From Myxococcus guangdongensis (GTDB lineage Bacteria > Myxococcota > Myxococcia > Myxococcales > Myxococcaceae), in NCBI RefSeq assembly GCF_024198255.1, contig NZ_JAJVKW010000006.1, positions 248,001-312,000 of the forward strand: a stretch of 64,000 nucleotides of DNA, given 5' to 3'. Numbering within the stretch: position 1 is the stretch's first letter; every line of letters starts with the position of its first letter. A program made the translations under genes and the position numbers. A model generated the notes under the pieces. That model did not search any database, was not told where the DNA came from, and was given only the letters and a program-made list of their open reading frames with translations. This document shows positions 1 to 8,858 of the stretch, piece by piece.

Positions 1-619
1 GGTGCATGTACGCCAGCGTCTCCAGGACCGCGAGCCCCACCTGGTAGATGCGCTGCGGTTGCATGGGGATTTCGCTCTTGAGGTCGTCGCCGACGACGAA
101 GTCCATGGCCAGGAAGGCCTGATGGCGGCTGCGCACCTTGGGGATGTTCGGGTGGTTCAACGCGCGCATCACCCGCTCTTCGTGCTGGGCCTCTTCGACT
201 GTCTGGAGTTGCTTCACGATGACGATTTCGCCGTCCTGGGTCCTGGCTTGCATCACCATGCCGAAGCCGCCCTGGCCCTGGATCTTGACGAACGTGAGCC
301 CAGGCGGAAGGCCCAGGCTCGTCTTCGCGCTGACCTCCTGCGGAGGAGGCTGCTCCGGCCTCGCGCCCAGGTCCTCCTGCTGCCGGGGCGCTTGATGCTC
401 GACGAAGAAGGCGCTCTTGCGGAGCTTGAGCGCCGTCACGCCGTGGAGGCCCTGGACCGCCTTGACCAGGTCCGAGAGGCTCACGTTCTCCGAGACCTTG
501 ACGAGCTCGGTGAGCGCCGCCTCCAGCGACTCCGCGCCGGCGGGGTAGCCGATGCGCGTCGCGATGAGCTCGGCGAGGGTGGGCACCGTGGATGCGCTGA
601 TGTCTCCGACCTGGAACAT
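1..619 (-). CDS. Serine/threonine protein kinase, N-terminal part (runs off left edge)
   Basis: The minus-strand frame opens with ATG at 619 and stays open to the window edge, giving 206 residues. A leader of about 105 residues precedes the kinase domain. The glycine-rich loop GQGGFG is at residues 115-120, the ATP-binding Lys is in IVKQL (K136), and the helix C Glu is probably E147. This matches the N-lobe of bacterial Hanks-type (PknB-like) kinases. The catalytic loop (HRD) and any C-terminal sensor or TPR region lie outside the window. A good Shine-Dalgarno sequence (GGAGG) sits about 8 bases before the ATG. The kinase would phosphorylate Ser/Thr of unknown partners. The N-terminal domain is not one I recognise. 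Confidence 0.85.
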   Translation of the reverse strand, partial: MFQVGDISASTVPTLAELIATRIGYPAGAESLEAALTELVKVSENVSLSDLVKAVQGLHGVTALKLRKSAFFVEHQAPRQQEDLGARPEQPPPQEVSAKTSLGLPPGLTFVKIQGQGGFGMVMQARTQDGEIVIVKQLQTVEEAQHEERVMRALNHPNIPKVRSRHQAFLAMDFVVGDDLKSEIPMQPQRIYQVGLAVLETLAYMH

Positions 620-849
620 TCGACCGGGTCCTCCGGGGAGATGGTTTCACGCGCCGCGCGAAGGCGTCAATCGAGCGCTCCCGCGCGAACGCTCGCGTGC
701 CGCGGCGGGCCGACGTGCGACGTCAGGAAGGGTCGCGCCACGGACGCGACCTCGTTGGAGACGGAGTCGTGGTCCGTGGGGGTGATGGTCACCTGCCGTG
801 CCGTGCGGTCAGCTCCTCCTGGACGTGAGGGAGAAGCCAGGGAGAAACC

Positions 850-2067
850 ATGTCGAGTCTTCTCGGCGGGATGTTCCGCATCGGGTTCGTCATCATGGCG
901 TGTGTCGTGTGGGCGTGTGGAGAGAAACCGTCGCTGGCTTCACCGCACTGGCTGCCCGCCTTCACCGCGCCGATGCATCCGTCCGCCTCGGCCACGATGG
1001 GAGATGCGCTCGCCGGGCCGAGCTTCCGCGACCAGACGGTGTGCATGTTCGTGCGGCCCACGCTGGCAGGTCCCCGGCTGCGGCTGGTGTTGAGCAACCA
1101 GTACGGTGCGCAGCTCCTGCAGGTCGCGGCCGTCCGCGTCGGGCTGCGAGTCCAGGGCGTCTCCATCGACCCGACGACGGACCGGCAGGTCCGCTTCGCC
1201 GGCGCGGCCTCCGTCAGCATTCCTCCCGGGAGGACCGCCACCAGCGAGCCCGTGGAGCTCGCGGTCGATGGGCTCCGGGACGTGGCGGTGTCGCTCTACT
1301 TCCTCGAGCGCTCGGGGGCCGTTTCCTGGCACCTGGAGGGCACGCGGAGCACCTATGTCTCGGCCTCCAGCAACCACACGGCGGCGGCGAGCTTCGTGCC
1401 CGCGCTCACCACGCGGAGTCTCTACTTCCTCGCCGCGCTGCACGTCGACGCCGCTCCGGGCGAGTCCCTGGTCGTGGCGTTCGGTGACTCCATCACCGAT
1501 GGCGTGGGGACCACGGTGGACGAGGAGCGCTCCTGGCCGGCGCGCCTGTCACAACGCCTGAGGGCGAGGGGAGGACGCGCCGTGGGCGTGCTCAACGCGG
1601 GGCTCTCGGGCAACCGGTTGTTGGACGATGGCTATGGTCCCAACGGCCTGCGCCGCTTCGAGCGCGACGTGCTGGCCCAGCGCGGCGTGAAGGCCGTCCT
1701 CCTGTTGGAGGGAGTCAACGACATCGGTCGCCCGGGGGCGGCGTCTGGGGCCGAGCGAATCACCCAGGCCTATGAACAGCTCATCCAGCGCGCCAGGGCC
1801 CGGGGCTTGAAGGTGTATGGCGGGACGTTGACGCCGATGCAGGGCCATCCCTACTTCACCGCGGCGAACGAGACCACGCGCCAGGCGGTGAACCAGTGGA
1901 TTCGCACCGCGGGCAGGTTCGACGCGGTGATTGATTTCGACGCGGCGGTGAGGGAGCCGGCGAACCCTCACTCGATGCGGGCGGCGTTGACGGTGGACGG
2001 ACTGCACCCCAACGACGCGGGCCACGCGCTCATGGCGGAGGCCGTGGACCTCCGCCTGCTCGAGTGA
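850..2067 (+). CDS. Secreted SGNH/GDSL-family esterase
   Basis: This 405-residue protein has a hydrophobic N-terminus (about residues 8-23) ending in a possible lipobox (VWAC, not ideal), so it is exported and perhaps lipid-anchored. All four SGNH blocks are visible: block I FGDSITDG with nucleophile S214, block II GLSGNRLL, block III GVNDIG, and block V DGLHPNDAGH carrying the catalytic Asp and His. A beta-rich region of about 190 residues precedes the hydrolase domain, as in secreted esterases of this superfamily that act on acylated carbohydrates or lipids. The substrate cannot be read from the sequence. GGGAG lies just upstream of the ATG; a second in-frame ATG at 871 is possible. The gene converges on the GH16-like gene with only 38 bases between the stops. 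Confidence 0.88.
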   Translation: MSSLLGGMFRIGFVIMACVVWACGEKPSLASPHWLPAFTAPMHPSASATMGDALAGPSFRDQTVCMFVRPTLAGPRLRLVLSNQYGAQLLQVAAVRVGLRVQGVSIDPTTDRQVRFAGAASVSIPPGRTATSEPVELAVDGLRDVAVSLYFLERSGAVSWHLEGTRSTYVSASSNHTAAASFVPALTTRSLYFLAALHVDAAPGESLVVAFGDSITDGVGTTVDEERSWPARLSQRLRARGGRAVGVLNAGLSGNRLLDDGYGPNGLRRFERDVLAQRGVKAVLLLEGVNDIGRPGAASGAERITQAYEQLIQRARARGLKVYGGTLTPMQGHPYFTAANETTRQAVNQWIRTAGRFDAVIDFDAAVREPANPHSMRAALTVDGLHPNDAGHALMAEAVDLRLLE

Positions 2068-2105
2068 CGGCCCGCGCTGTCACGAACCCTGGGCCCCGGT
2101 GAGGC

Positions 2106-3569
2106 TCAGGGAGCGCAGATGATGACCGAGTCGACCTCCAGGTCCTGCGGGTCATAGACCGCCGCGGTGTCGGGCCCGACATTCCAGGTCCCCTCCGGCT
2201 GCACGGCGAAGTCGATATAGGGACGCCACCCGTCGGCGAGCGCCGTGCGGAAGGCCTCGTCGGTGACCCTCCCGTTGAAGCCAGACGTCTGGTGGGTCGC
2301 GGTCCGCACCAGGATGCGCGTCGAGCCCAGGCTGTCCCGGTAGTAGTAGCGGGCGACCGCGGGCGTCGCGCCGGCGTCCCACTCGACCTCCCAGACATGC
2401 GAGGCCGAGACCAGATTGGCGAACGGGCCGACCTCGTTGTTCGAGGTGTGAATCATCGGGCTGGAGCCGAGGTGCGTGGTGGCCGAGAACTTGTTCGGGT
2501 CATTGGCCGTGCCCTTGGGGGCATCCCACCAGGTCTCGATGAGGTCGAGCTCGCCATAGCGCGCATCGCCGAAGCTGTTGCGAGCCCAGAGCGCGGGGAA
2601 CGTGCCGGGCATGGGCGGCGGCATCTTCGCGTGGAAGGCCATCAGCCCCTTGCCGGGGGCGAAGGTGTCCTTCCCCTTCAGCCACGCACCCGAGTAGTAG
2701 TTCGTCCCCGCGCACCGGGAGGGGTTCTCCGGGGTGATGGTGGGGTAGGGGTCCACGCAGTGGCGCTTGGAGGACACCTTCAGCCTGCCGTCCTCGACCT
2801 TCACGTTGGCGCGGAGCATCTTGGTGAGCTGGGTGAACGCGCCCCCGCTGGGGTTGTTGTTCCCCTGGATGACGTCCCACTTCGTGGCGTCGAGGGCGCT
2901 CCCGTCGAAGTCGTCACGGAAGACTTCGCGGGTGAACCCCGGCGGGCATTCGAGCGTGGTGACAGGGCCGGCGCGACCGGTGACGTCGAGCCAGATGATG
3001 GAGGACACCAGCGAGCCGGCCGCGGCGCTGTTCTCGAAGAGCAGCTCGGTGCGCAGCAGCCCGGCGTCCGCGACGTCCAGGTTCGCGAACGTGTCGCTGA
3101 AGTTCCCCGGCGTGGTGCCGAGCACGTGCAGGGGCCCCGTGCCGAGCAGCGTCGCTCCCTCGTAGAGCTTCACGCGGAGCGTGCCGACGCCGCCGTTGAT
3201 GGCCCAGCCGTCGTAGTTCACGACGACGTTCGATGCGCCGCCGGGCACCGCGCTGTCTTGATAGCCCAGCGTCAGGCTCGAGGACGCCCGGGCGGGAGCG
3301 CTGCGCGCGAACGAGCCGCCCCGGTCGCTCGCCGCGAAGGAGACCCCGTCATCCATCAATCCGTGGATGGGCGCGCTGCCTCCGCCCGCCCAGATGCCAC
3401 TCATGGCCTCGTCGCGGGTGGGGGACAGGCTCGATGAGATGAGCGTCGAGGTGACGCTCCCACCTGTCTCGATGCCGTGGCCCTGCTCGGAGGGGGCGCC
3501 CTGGCACGCCGCCAGGAATGTGAGGGAGAAGACAGACAGGAGCCGGAGCGGACGCAGCACTCTGTTCAT
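2106..3569 (-). CDS. GH16-family-like secreted glycoside hydrolase lipoprotein
   Basis: The 487-residue protein starts with a lipoprotein signal peptide (lipobox LAAC, Cys22). Residues of roughly 30-200 form an unassigned beta-rich domain. The C-terminal 270 residues contain the GH16 signature ELDLIE near residue 340, which carries the nucleophile and acid/base Glu of beta-jelly-roll endo-glucanases. Nearby are FPALWAR and DGWRPYIDF, typical of the same fold. The family cleaves beta-1,3(4)-glucans, laminarin, agar or carrageenan; which one is not evident. The likely place is the outer membrane surface, where it could serve predation or polymer use. It is divergent from the lipase gene at 3853, and a TGACATGTCA palindrome lies about 45 bases upstream of its ATG. 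Confidence 0.82.
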   Translation of the reverse strand: MNRVLRPLRLLSVFSLTFLAACQGAPSEQGHGIETGGSVTSTLISSSLSPTRDEAMSGIWAGGGSAPIHGLMDDGVSFAASDRGGSFARSAPARASSSLTLGYQDSAVPGGASNVVVNYDGWAINGGVGTLRVKLYEGATLLGTGPLHVLGTTPGNFSDTFANLDVADAGLLRTELLFENSAAAGSLVSSIIWLDVTGRAGPVTTLECPPGFTREVFRDDFDGSALDATKWDVIQGNNNPSGGAFTQLTKMLRANVKVEDGRLKVSSKRHCVDPYPTITPENPSRCAGTNYYSGAWLKGKDTFAPGKGLMAFHAKMPPPMPGTFPALWARNSFGDARYGELDLIETWWDAPKGTANDPNKFSATTHLGSSPMIHTSNNEVGPFANLVSASHVWEVEWDAGATPAVARYYYRDSLGSTRILVRTATHQTSGFNGRVTDEAFRTALADGWRPYIDFAVQPEGTWNVGPDTAAVYDPQDLEVDSVIICAP

Positions 3570-3852
3570 GAAGAGGACCTTGGGTGGGCACAGCGCCAGG
3601 CATCGTAGGTGTGTGACATGTCAACCCGGAAGACGTCTCCATCGGGGGCCGAACCCGTTCCGTGTAGGGGCGACGAAAAATTCCCCTGTCGACGAATGCT
3701 GGCCACGCCTGACACGTCAAGTGCCCACCCTTGACGCGTCAAGGGACTGACAGGGATTTGCAAATGCGTGTGTTTGCATGGGGGCTCGCCTCGAGCGTGC
3801 TGGCATGTCTTCTGCTGCGGGAGGCGCACCACCCCTCATGGAGGAATCCCAT
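3570..3852. promoter_or_regulatory. Divergent promoter region with TGAC-GTCA palindromes
   Basis: This 283-base region separates two divergent secreted-enzyme genes. It holds TGACATGTCA (3614-3623, perfect palindrome), TGACACGTCA (3710-3719, one mismatched centre pair) and TTGACGCGTCAA (3731-3742, perfect 12-base palindrome). The last two are 22 bases apart, about two helical turns. A further perfect palindrome ATTTGCAAAT lies at 3756-3765. The same TGACACGT core recurs upstream of the S41 protease gene at 8894-8934. The repetition suggests binding sites of a dimeric regulator; the regulator is unknown. No convincing sigma-70 promoter could be fixed by eye. Confidence 0.5.
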
Positions 3853-5076
3853 ATGAAGGTCGTGCAGCCCATCAATGCAGGAGGGAGCTACGACATCATC
3901 CAGACGGTCTACCGGCTCTCACGGTTCTCCGGTCTGGGTGACGAAATCGAGGACACGGCCTCCAACATCGCACGTGCGCTCGGGCCCATCATCGACGGCG
4001 CGTTGACGCAGAATGCGCGGCAGTTGGGCGTGTGGGCGCGGGTGTGGGGCCCTTGTGTCTATCAAACGGACAAGGACTGCTCGGGGAAGGGACGCGTGTC
4101 GAAGGTGGCCGACAACGTCATGTACGTGGCCTACAACGCGCAAGCGGACTGCTACGTCGTGGCGATTGCTGGCACCAACGGGAACCGGGACACGACGTAC
4201 AACTGGTACGACACGGACTGCCTGGACAACAACGTCTCGGTGACGGTGCCCTACCCGATGGGCATCACCCCGACGAACAGCACCAACCCCAGCAGTTCCA
4301 ACATCGGGAATGTCTCGCAGGGGGCCGCCTGGGGGACCACGAATCTGCTGAACATGCTGGACCCCCAGACGAATCAGTCGCTGCAGACCTTCCTGGGGAC
4401 GAAGGAGTCGTCCACGTCGACGCTGGTCTTCACCGGGCACAGCCTGGGAGGCTCGCTCTGCCCGACGTTGACCCGCTGGCTCTATCCGAGCATCTTCGCC
4501 GTGAAGCGGTGGAACGATGTCTTCGTGCTGCCGACGGCCGCGCCGACGACGGGAGACCAGGGGTTCGTCAACTACTTCAGCGGGCTCTTCGTGCCGACGT
4601 ACATCACCGGCATCCCGAACCATGGCTACTGGAATCAGGTCATCACGAACGTGTACGACGTGGTGCCGCACGGCTGGACCAACCTGATGAACGTGAAGCC
4701 GCCCAGCGTGCAGAACGACGTCGTGTGGGACTACATCAAGGACAAGTCCATCCAGACGCTCTACGGCCCCCTCTCGGGGCTCTTCGGGCTGGACGCCAAC
4801 CTCACCTATGGGGCCATCCACCCGTTGTACGAGCGGGTCCCGACCCCGAATCCCTACGTCAGACTGCCTTCGCAGTTCTTCATTCCGTCGACGCTGCCCG
4901 CCCAGCCGGCGGACTTCGCGGACTTCATGACGACGGTGGGGCAGCAGCACATCGACGCGTATGACGCCTACTTCGGGGTGCCCGCCACCGTGGCGAGGCC
5001 GAAGGTCAGCCTCCTGAGTGCTTCGCCCGACGCGGCGACGAAGGAGGGCACCCCAGCGGCGCGGAACCTCGCCTGA
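3853..5076 (+). CDS. Lipase, class 3-like (GHSLG serine hydrolase)
   Basis: From the ATG at 3853 the protein has 407 residues. That start is preferred over upstream in-frame codons because GGAGG lies 8 bases before it and the upstream residues look non-coding. The nucleophile elbow FTGHSLGG places the catalytic Ser at S197, matching the G-x-S-x-G motif of Pfam Lipase_3 / alpha-beta hydrolases that act on acylglycerols or phospholipids. The stretch before it, with many Asn and Thr (TNSTNPSSSN), looks like a lid or loop. No signal peptide is apparent, so the location is uncertain. It is divergent from the GH16-like lipoprotein and converges with the desaturase gene. Confidence 0.8.
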   Translation: MKVVQPINAGGSYDIIQTVYRLSRFSGLGDEIEDTASNIARALGPIIDGALTQNARQLGVWARVWGPCVYQTDKDCSGKGRVSKVADNVMYVAYNAQADCYVVAIAGTNGNRDTTYNWYDTDCLDNNVSVTVPYPMGITPTNSTNPSSSNIGNVSQGAAWGTTNLLNMLDPQTNQSLQTFLGTKESSTSTLVFTGHSLGGSLCPTLTRWLYPSIFAVKRWNDVFVLPTAAPTTGDQGFVNYFSGLFVPTYITGIPNHGYWNQVITNVYDVVPHGWTNLMNVKPPSVQNDVVWDYIKDKSIQTLYGPLSGLFGLDANLTYGAIHPLYERVPTPNPYVRLPSQFFIPSTLPAQPADFADFMTTVGQQHIDAYDAYFGVPATVARPKVSLLSASPDAATKEGTPAARNLA

Positions 5077-5142
5077 CGTCGAGACTCCGAGGCGCGGCGC
5101 AGGGAGGACTCCTGCCCGCGCCAACACTCCACGCTCCGAGGG

Positions 5143-6195
5143 TCAGCTGACCGCCGCGACGGCCTTGGCCTTCTGTTCCGCCAGCCAGGGGAGGTAGTGG
5201 CGCTCCAGGAACTCCTGCTTGAAGTCGCGATAGCTGCTGATGGCGCCGAGCCAGTGCGCGCCGCGGATGCACTGCCACGCGGGGTCGAACTGGTACGGCA
5301 GGAAGCCCGCGCGAGCGCCGTGCGGATAGAGGTGGTGGTTGTTGTGCCACTCACCGGTGATGAGGCCCGGCCAGCACTGGTTGATGGATTGGTCGCGCCG
5401 GTTGAAGTCCACCCCGTCGCGCCGGCGGTCCTTCCCGCCCCCGTGCCCGTCGTAGTTGAACGTCCGCACGCCCACGACCCACACCCCGGACCAGCCGAAG
5501 AGCGCCAGCGCCAGCGCGTGCCCGCCGAGCAGGAAGAACACGCCGTACCAGACCGCCCAGTTCGCCAGGAAGTGCACCACCGTCCAGCCCGGGTGACAGA
5601 GCGAGCCCCACTTCTGGTACTGCGCATGGCTGTTGAGGCGCACCCCCGTGTGCTCCATCAGCTTGCACAGCTGCGCGTAATCCCTGGCGTTCAAGTCCTT
5701 GCGGATGCCCTGGTGATTCACGTCCGCCAGGAAGCAGTAGAGCCAGCCGGCCTTCGCGTTGTAGGGGTCGCCCGGCTGCTCCGACCTGGCGTGGTGCACG
5801 TGGTGGGAGATGACATAGGCCTCTTCCGGGATGGTCTTCACCACCAGGTTGCGGCACAGCTCCCGGAAGAAGGCGTTCCTGAACTTGAACGCACGGTGGG
5901 TCGCATACCGGTGGAACCAGATGGTGCCGTGGGTGCCCATCACCACCATGCTGTAGACGAAGCCCACCAGGAGCAGCCACACGCTGAAGTGGTGGGTGAA
6001 GAAGAGCGCCAGCGGGATGCCGAACGCCAACGTCGTGGCCCACCCCGTCAACGCCAGCCAGTTCTTACGACTTCGTAGGATGTTCAGCCGGGAGAAGAAT
6101 TCCGAGAGGATTTCCCGATGGGTCGGCACGTAGAGTGCGCCGTTCTTTTCGTAGCCGTAACTCGGAGGGTCGAGGATGCGGTCCAGAAATGACAT
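5143..6195 (-). CDS. Acyl-CoA/acyl-lipid fatty-acid desaturase (membrane di-iron)
   Basis: The protein has 350 residues, the usual length for the family. Three histidine clusters hold the di-iron centre: HRYATH (95-100), HHVHH (131-135) and HNNHH (284-288). Hydrophobic segments around 47-66, 70-88 and 205-245 fit the four-helix membrane topology. The pattern is that of delta-9-type stearoyl desaturases, which introduce a cis double bond into a saturated acyl chain using O2 and an electron donor. Myxobacterial membranes are rich in unsaturated and branched acyl groups, so membrane homeostasis is the likely role. It is monocistronic in appearance and converges with the lipase gene (66 bases between the stops). 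Confidence 0.9.
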   Translation of the reverse strand: MSFLDRILDPPSYGYEKNGALYVPTHREILSEFFSRLNILRSRKNWLALTGWATTLAFGIPLALFFTHHFSVWLLLVGFVYSMVVMGTHGTIWFHRYATHRAFKFRNAFFRELCRNLVVKTIPEEAYVISHHVHHARSEQPGDPYNAKAGWLYCFLADVNHQGIRKDLNARDYAQLCKLMEHTGVRLNSHAQYQKWGSLCHPGWTVVHFLANWAVWYGVFFLLGGHALALALFGWSGVWVVGVRTFNYDGHGGGKDRRRDGVDFNRRDQSINQCWPGLITGEWHNNHHLYPHGARAGFLPYQFDPAWQCIRGAHWLGAISSYRDFKQEFLERHYLPWLAEQKAKAVAAVS

Positions 6196-6306
6196 GGAGT
6201 CCTGAGCAGGCTGCCGGGCGCGTGGAGAAGCGTCAGTGTCTCATGGAACTCCGGCGGCCGTGTCAGGTGTCACCCGATATTTGAGGCCGGGGGAAGGCGC
6301 GGAGCG

Positions 6307-6675
6307 TCACGAGCGGGGAGCGGCGCTCCCCGGCAGCATGAAACGAGCCCGGGGGGCCTCCTCATCCCGCCGGTCACCCAGGACTCCGCCTCTTGCCTGG
6401 CTCGCGGCTGCCAGCGAGGGGTGACCTCGTCGGCTGCCCTCGCCCAGGCCCGCGGCGCTTGCCCGCAGGCCCGGGCCCCGCGCTCGTCGCTGTTGGCGCT
6501 CCGGATTCAAGTCGCCGTGAATCCCCGAGAGCGGCTTGTGGAACTTCTCGATGCCTCGCCTGGTCGCGTCGAAGGTGTTGTAGAAAGGCTTTCCTGGCTC
6601 CAGTCGGTACCGGGACTCGAATGCGACCTGAAGCATGGCTCCGTCCTTGCGGGTCTCGGCGCTCTCAAGACACAT
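6307..6675 (-). other. Possible gene fragment in a 579-base gap (uncertain)
   Basis: Bases 6196-6774 hold no confident gene. The minus strand has a 122-codon open frame whose first 60 residues look protein-like, with an internal ATG giving MLQVAFESRYRLEPGKPF and later KFHKPLSGIHGD. The second half is a low-complexity Arg/Ala/Gly stretch that reads like out-of-frame GC-rich DNA. It may be the 5' remnant of a broken gene, or chance. I recognise no family. The rest of the gap shows no clear promoter, RNA or repeat. Confidence 0.25.
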
Positions 6676-6774
6676 ACCATCTGAGGTCCTGTTGAACGCC
6701 TCCGGGCCGGGAAGGCAGCGGGCGTGCCGGTGGAACGCAGCTGCGTCCGGGGCAGCCGCAGCCGCGCGTTCCCG

Positions 6775-7407
6775 TCAGGGCCAGGGTTTGACGGGCGCGG
6801 CGAGGAGCTGCCCGAGGGCTTCGTCCCGGGCGGTGTCGTCGTCTCCCGCCAGCGCGCGCAGGAGCGTCAGTCGCTCATCCTGGTGTGCCAGGTCATAGGC
6901 CCACAGTCCATGCCGCGTCATCAGCATCTCCGCGCTGTCGAGCCGCATCGACTCCCGAGGTCGCGTGCGGATGAGCCGCGCGAGGCGCGCGCTGGCGTCA
7001 CTCGAAGGCGAGGCACGGCGCAGCCCCTCCGTCGCGATGCCCTTGGCCCACTGGTCCGGGATTCGGGCCACGGTGTCCTCGAGCAGGTCCAGGGCCATGG
7101 GGTCACCCGTGAGCACGCCGAGCGCGGAGGCGACCTCCAGGTCGAAGTACTCGGGCCGCGCTTCGGGCTTCCACGGCAGCGGGAGTGCTTCACGCAACAG
7201 CGTGACGGTGGCGGGTGTCGGGGCCAGGATGGCCAGCGCGACGGGGGCCCGGTCCTCCCGCTCGGAGAGCAGGCGCGTCAACGTGGCGAGCACCTGGAGG
7301 TGCTCTTCGGGCGTGAGGTGTCGAAGGTTGCCCAGCGAGAACCCGTCGGCACGCTCCCGTCCCTGGGCATCGACCTCCCGCATGAACAACTCGTAGGCCG
7401 CCGTCAT
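6775..7407 (-). CDS. Hypothetical helical protein, coupled to the S41 protease gene
   Basis: This 210-residue protein is predicted alpha-helical, with successive amphipathic helices (for example EEHLQVLATLTRLLSE and DPMALDLLEDTVARI) in the manner of HEAT- or TPR-like solenoids. No catalytic motif, signal peptide or membrane segment is visible. Its ATG (7405-7407) overlaps the TGA of the upstream protease gene (7404-7406) in an ATGA junction, so the two are translationally coupled and probably act together. It might be a cytosolic helper or an unrelated passenger; the function is unknown. Confidence 0.7.
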   Translation of the reverse strand: MTAAYELFMREVDAQGRERADGFSLGNLRHLTPEEHLQVLATLTRLLSEREDRAPVALAILAPTPATVTLLREALPLPWKPEARPEYFDLEVASALGVLTGDPMALDLLEDTVARIPDQWAKGIATEGLRRASPSSDASARLARLIRTRPRESMRLDSAEMLMTRHGLWAYDLAHQDERLTLLRALAGDDDTARDEALGQLLAAPVKPWP

Positions 7408-8843
7408 TCGCGAGCACCTCCCGGGACTGCGTCTCGTTGACCCAAGGCCGCTTCCACCACCGACTGCACGGCCCTGGCGTGGCCATTGTGCAGGTCCTCT
7501 TCGGGGAAGACCTCCAGTTCCTGTTGGGGCGGGATGCCGCGTGCCTCGAACAGCTGTCCCTTCGGGTCCAGATAGCGCTCGTTGGACAGCTCCACGCTCC
7601 AGCCATTCGGCAGCGGCTTGACGAGCACGTCGGAGAGGGCGCCCCGGGTGGTGGTGCCCACGTGGGTGACGTTCGGCAGCGCGCGCATGGCGAGGGTGAA
7701 GACTTCTCCGGCGCTCACGGTGACGTCACTCGTCACCAGATGGACAGGGCCGGTGTAGCGCGGTCTTGACGTGGGCTCGACGTGGAAGGGTTGGGGTGGC
7801 GCTCCAGAGTTGAACGGGGCCTTGGTGTAGGCGAGCCGCCGGGTGTCGGTGAAGCGCGCGGCGATGGCTCGGGAGATGACGTCGTGGCCTCCGCGGTTGT
7901 TGCTGACATCGACGATGACGGCCCGTGCGCCCTGGAAGGATTGCAGCGCCGTGTCGAGTGCTCCATCGAGGACCCGGAGCTCCTCTTCCAGCGGGACCTC
8001 GTCCTCGCCGACATAGCCACCCATCGTCATCACGTTGAGGTAGCCGACGTCGCCCACGCGCCCATGGAAGATGCGCTTGTTCGCCACATGGTGACCCGCG
8101 CCCTTCAGCACGGTCTGGAGGATGCCGTCGCGGTAGGCGGCGAGCCAGGCTCGCTGTGCATCCCGGGATGACTGTCCGGTCTTCTTCCCCTCGGCCTCCA
8201 CGCGCTCCAGCGTCCGGGCCTCTCCCTCTCCGAAGCTGAGGGGCTCTCCGTCCACCTCGGCACTGATGCGGGTATGCGCGTCCCCGAGCCCCGTCGTCAG
8301 CTCCTGGAAGACTCCGAACAAGGTCCGCGCATCCGTCGTGTCGGTGACTCTGGGGCGGAGCGCGGAGACACGGGCGCGGAAGTCCACGTGATGCTCCGCG
8401 AAGAAGGCGTAGTGCTCCGTGAAGGTCGCGGCGAAGAGCTCGAACAGCTTCGGCGGAGTCCATTCGGTGGTGGCCGCGCACGCGGAGGGCAGGGCGGGGA
8501 GCCGCTCGAAGAGGTACCGCGTGTCTCCGGGAACGGTGCTGAGGGACAGGGTGTCGGGAGCCGAATCGGGCATCACGTAGACGAAGCCGGACAGCGCCCC
8601 TGGCTCTTCGTCGGGCTGCGGATGGCAGCCGGCGGCCGTCGTGTGATGCAGCTTCAGGTCCGTCGCGGAGACGGTCAGGACGTACCCGTAGCCACGCGAG
8701 CGCCAGACGCCTCGTGCTGTCTCCGCCGTGACGCCGTCCCGAACGAGGAGCACGGGCTCGGGTGGGGTGGAACGGGCGACCGAGGAGGTCGCGGCGCAGC
8801 CCAGAAGGCCCGCGATGAGCAGGAGGAAGACGGTGGATTTCAC
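7404..8843 (-). CDS. S41-family (C-terminal-processing-like) protease, lipoprotein
   Basis: The start is GTG at 8843, giving 479 residues with a classical lipoprotein signal (LLLIAGLLGC). An alternative GTG at 8858 adds five residues; GAGG spaced before 8843 favours the inner start. The C-terminal half carries the S41 tail-specific protease core: VIVDVSNNRGG (substrate and oxyanion strand, usually DLRxNxGG), then VTVSAGEVFTL with the catalytic Ser in SAGE near residue 377, then GTTTRGALSD. No PDZ domain is obvious, as in the tricorn/IRBP-type branch. It would degrade peptides in the periplasm or at the cell surface. Two TGACACGT motifs lie 36-91 bases upstream. It is coupled to the helical-protein gene downstream. 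Confidence 0.85.
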   Translation of the reverse strand: MKSTVFLLLIAGLLGCAATSSVARSTPPEPVLLVRDGVTAETARGVWRSRGYGYVLTVSATDLKLHHTTAAGCHPQPDEEPGALSGFVYVMPDSAPDTLSLSTVPGDTRYLFERLPALPSACAATTEWTPPKLFELFAATFTEHYAFFAEHHVDFRARVSALRPRVTDTTDARTLFGVFQELTTGLGDAHTRISAEVDGEPLSFGEGEARTLERVEAEGKKTGQSSRDAQRAWLAAYRDGILQTVLKGAGHHVANKRIFHGRVGDVGYLNVMTMGGYVGEDEVPLEEELRVLDGALDTALQSFQGARAVIVDVSNNRGGHDVISRAIAARFTDTRRLAYTKAPFNSGAPPQPFHVEPTSRPRYTGPVHLVTSDVTVSAGEVFTLAMRALPNVTHVGTTTRGALSDVLVKPLPNGWSVELSNERYLDPKGQLFEARGIPPQQELEVFPEEDLHNGHARAVQSVVEAALGQRDAVPGGARE

Positions 8844-8858
8844 GAGATGGGGCCTCAC

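Noticed and set aside
2055-2100. Possible terminator between the SGNH and GH16-like genes
   Set aside because: Partial GTGAC/GTCAC complementarity overlaps the stop codon, has internal mismatches and no T run.
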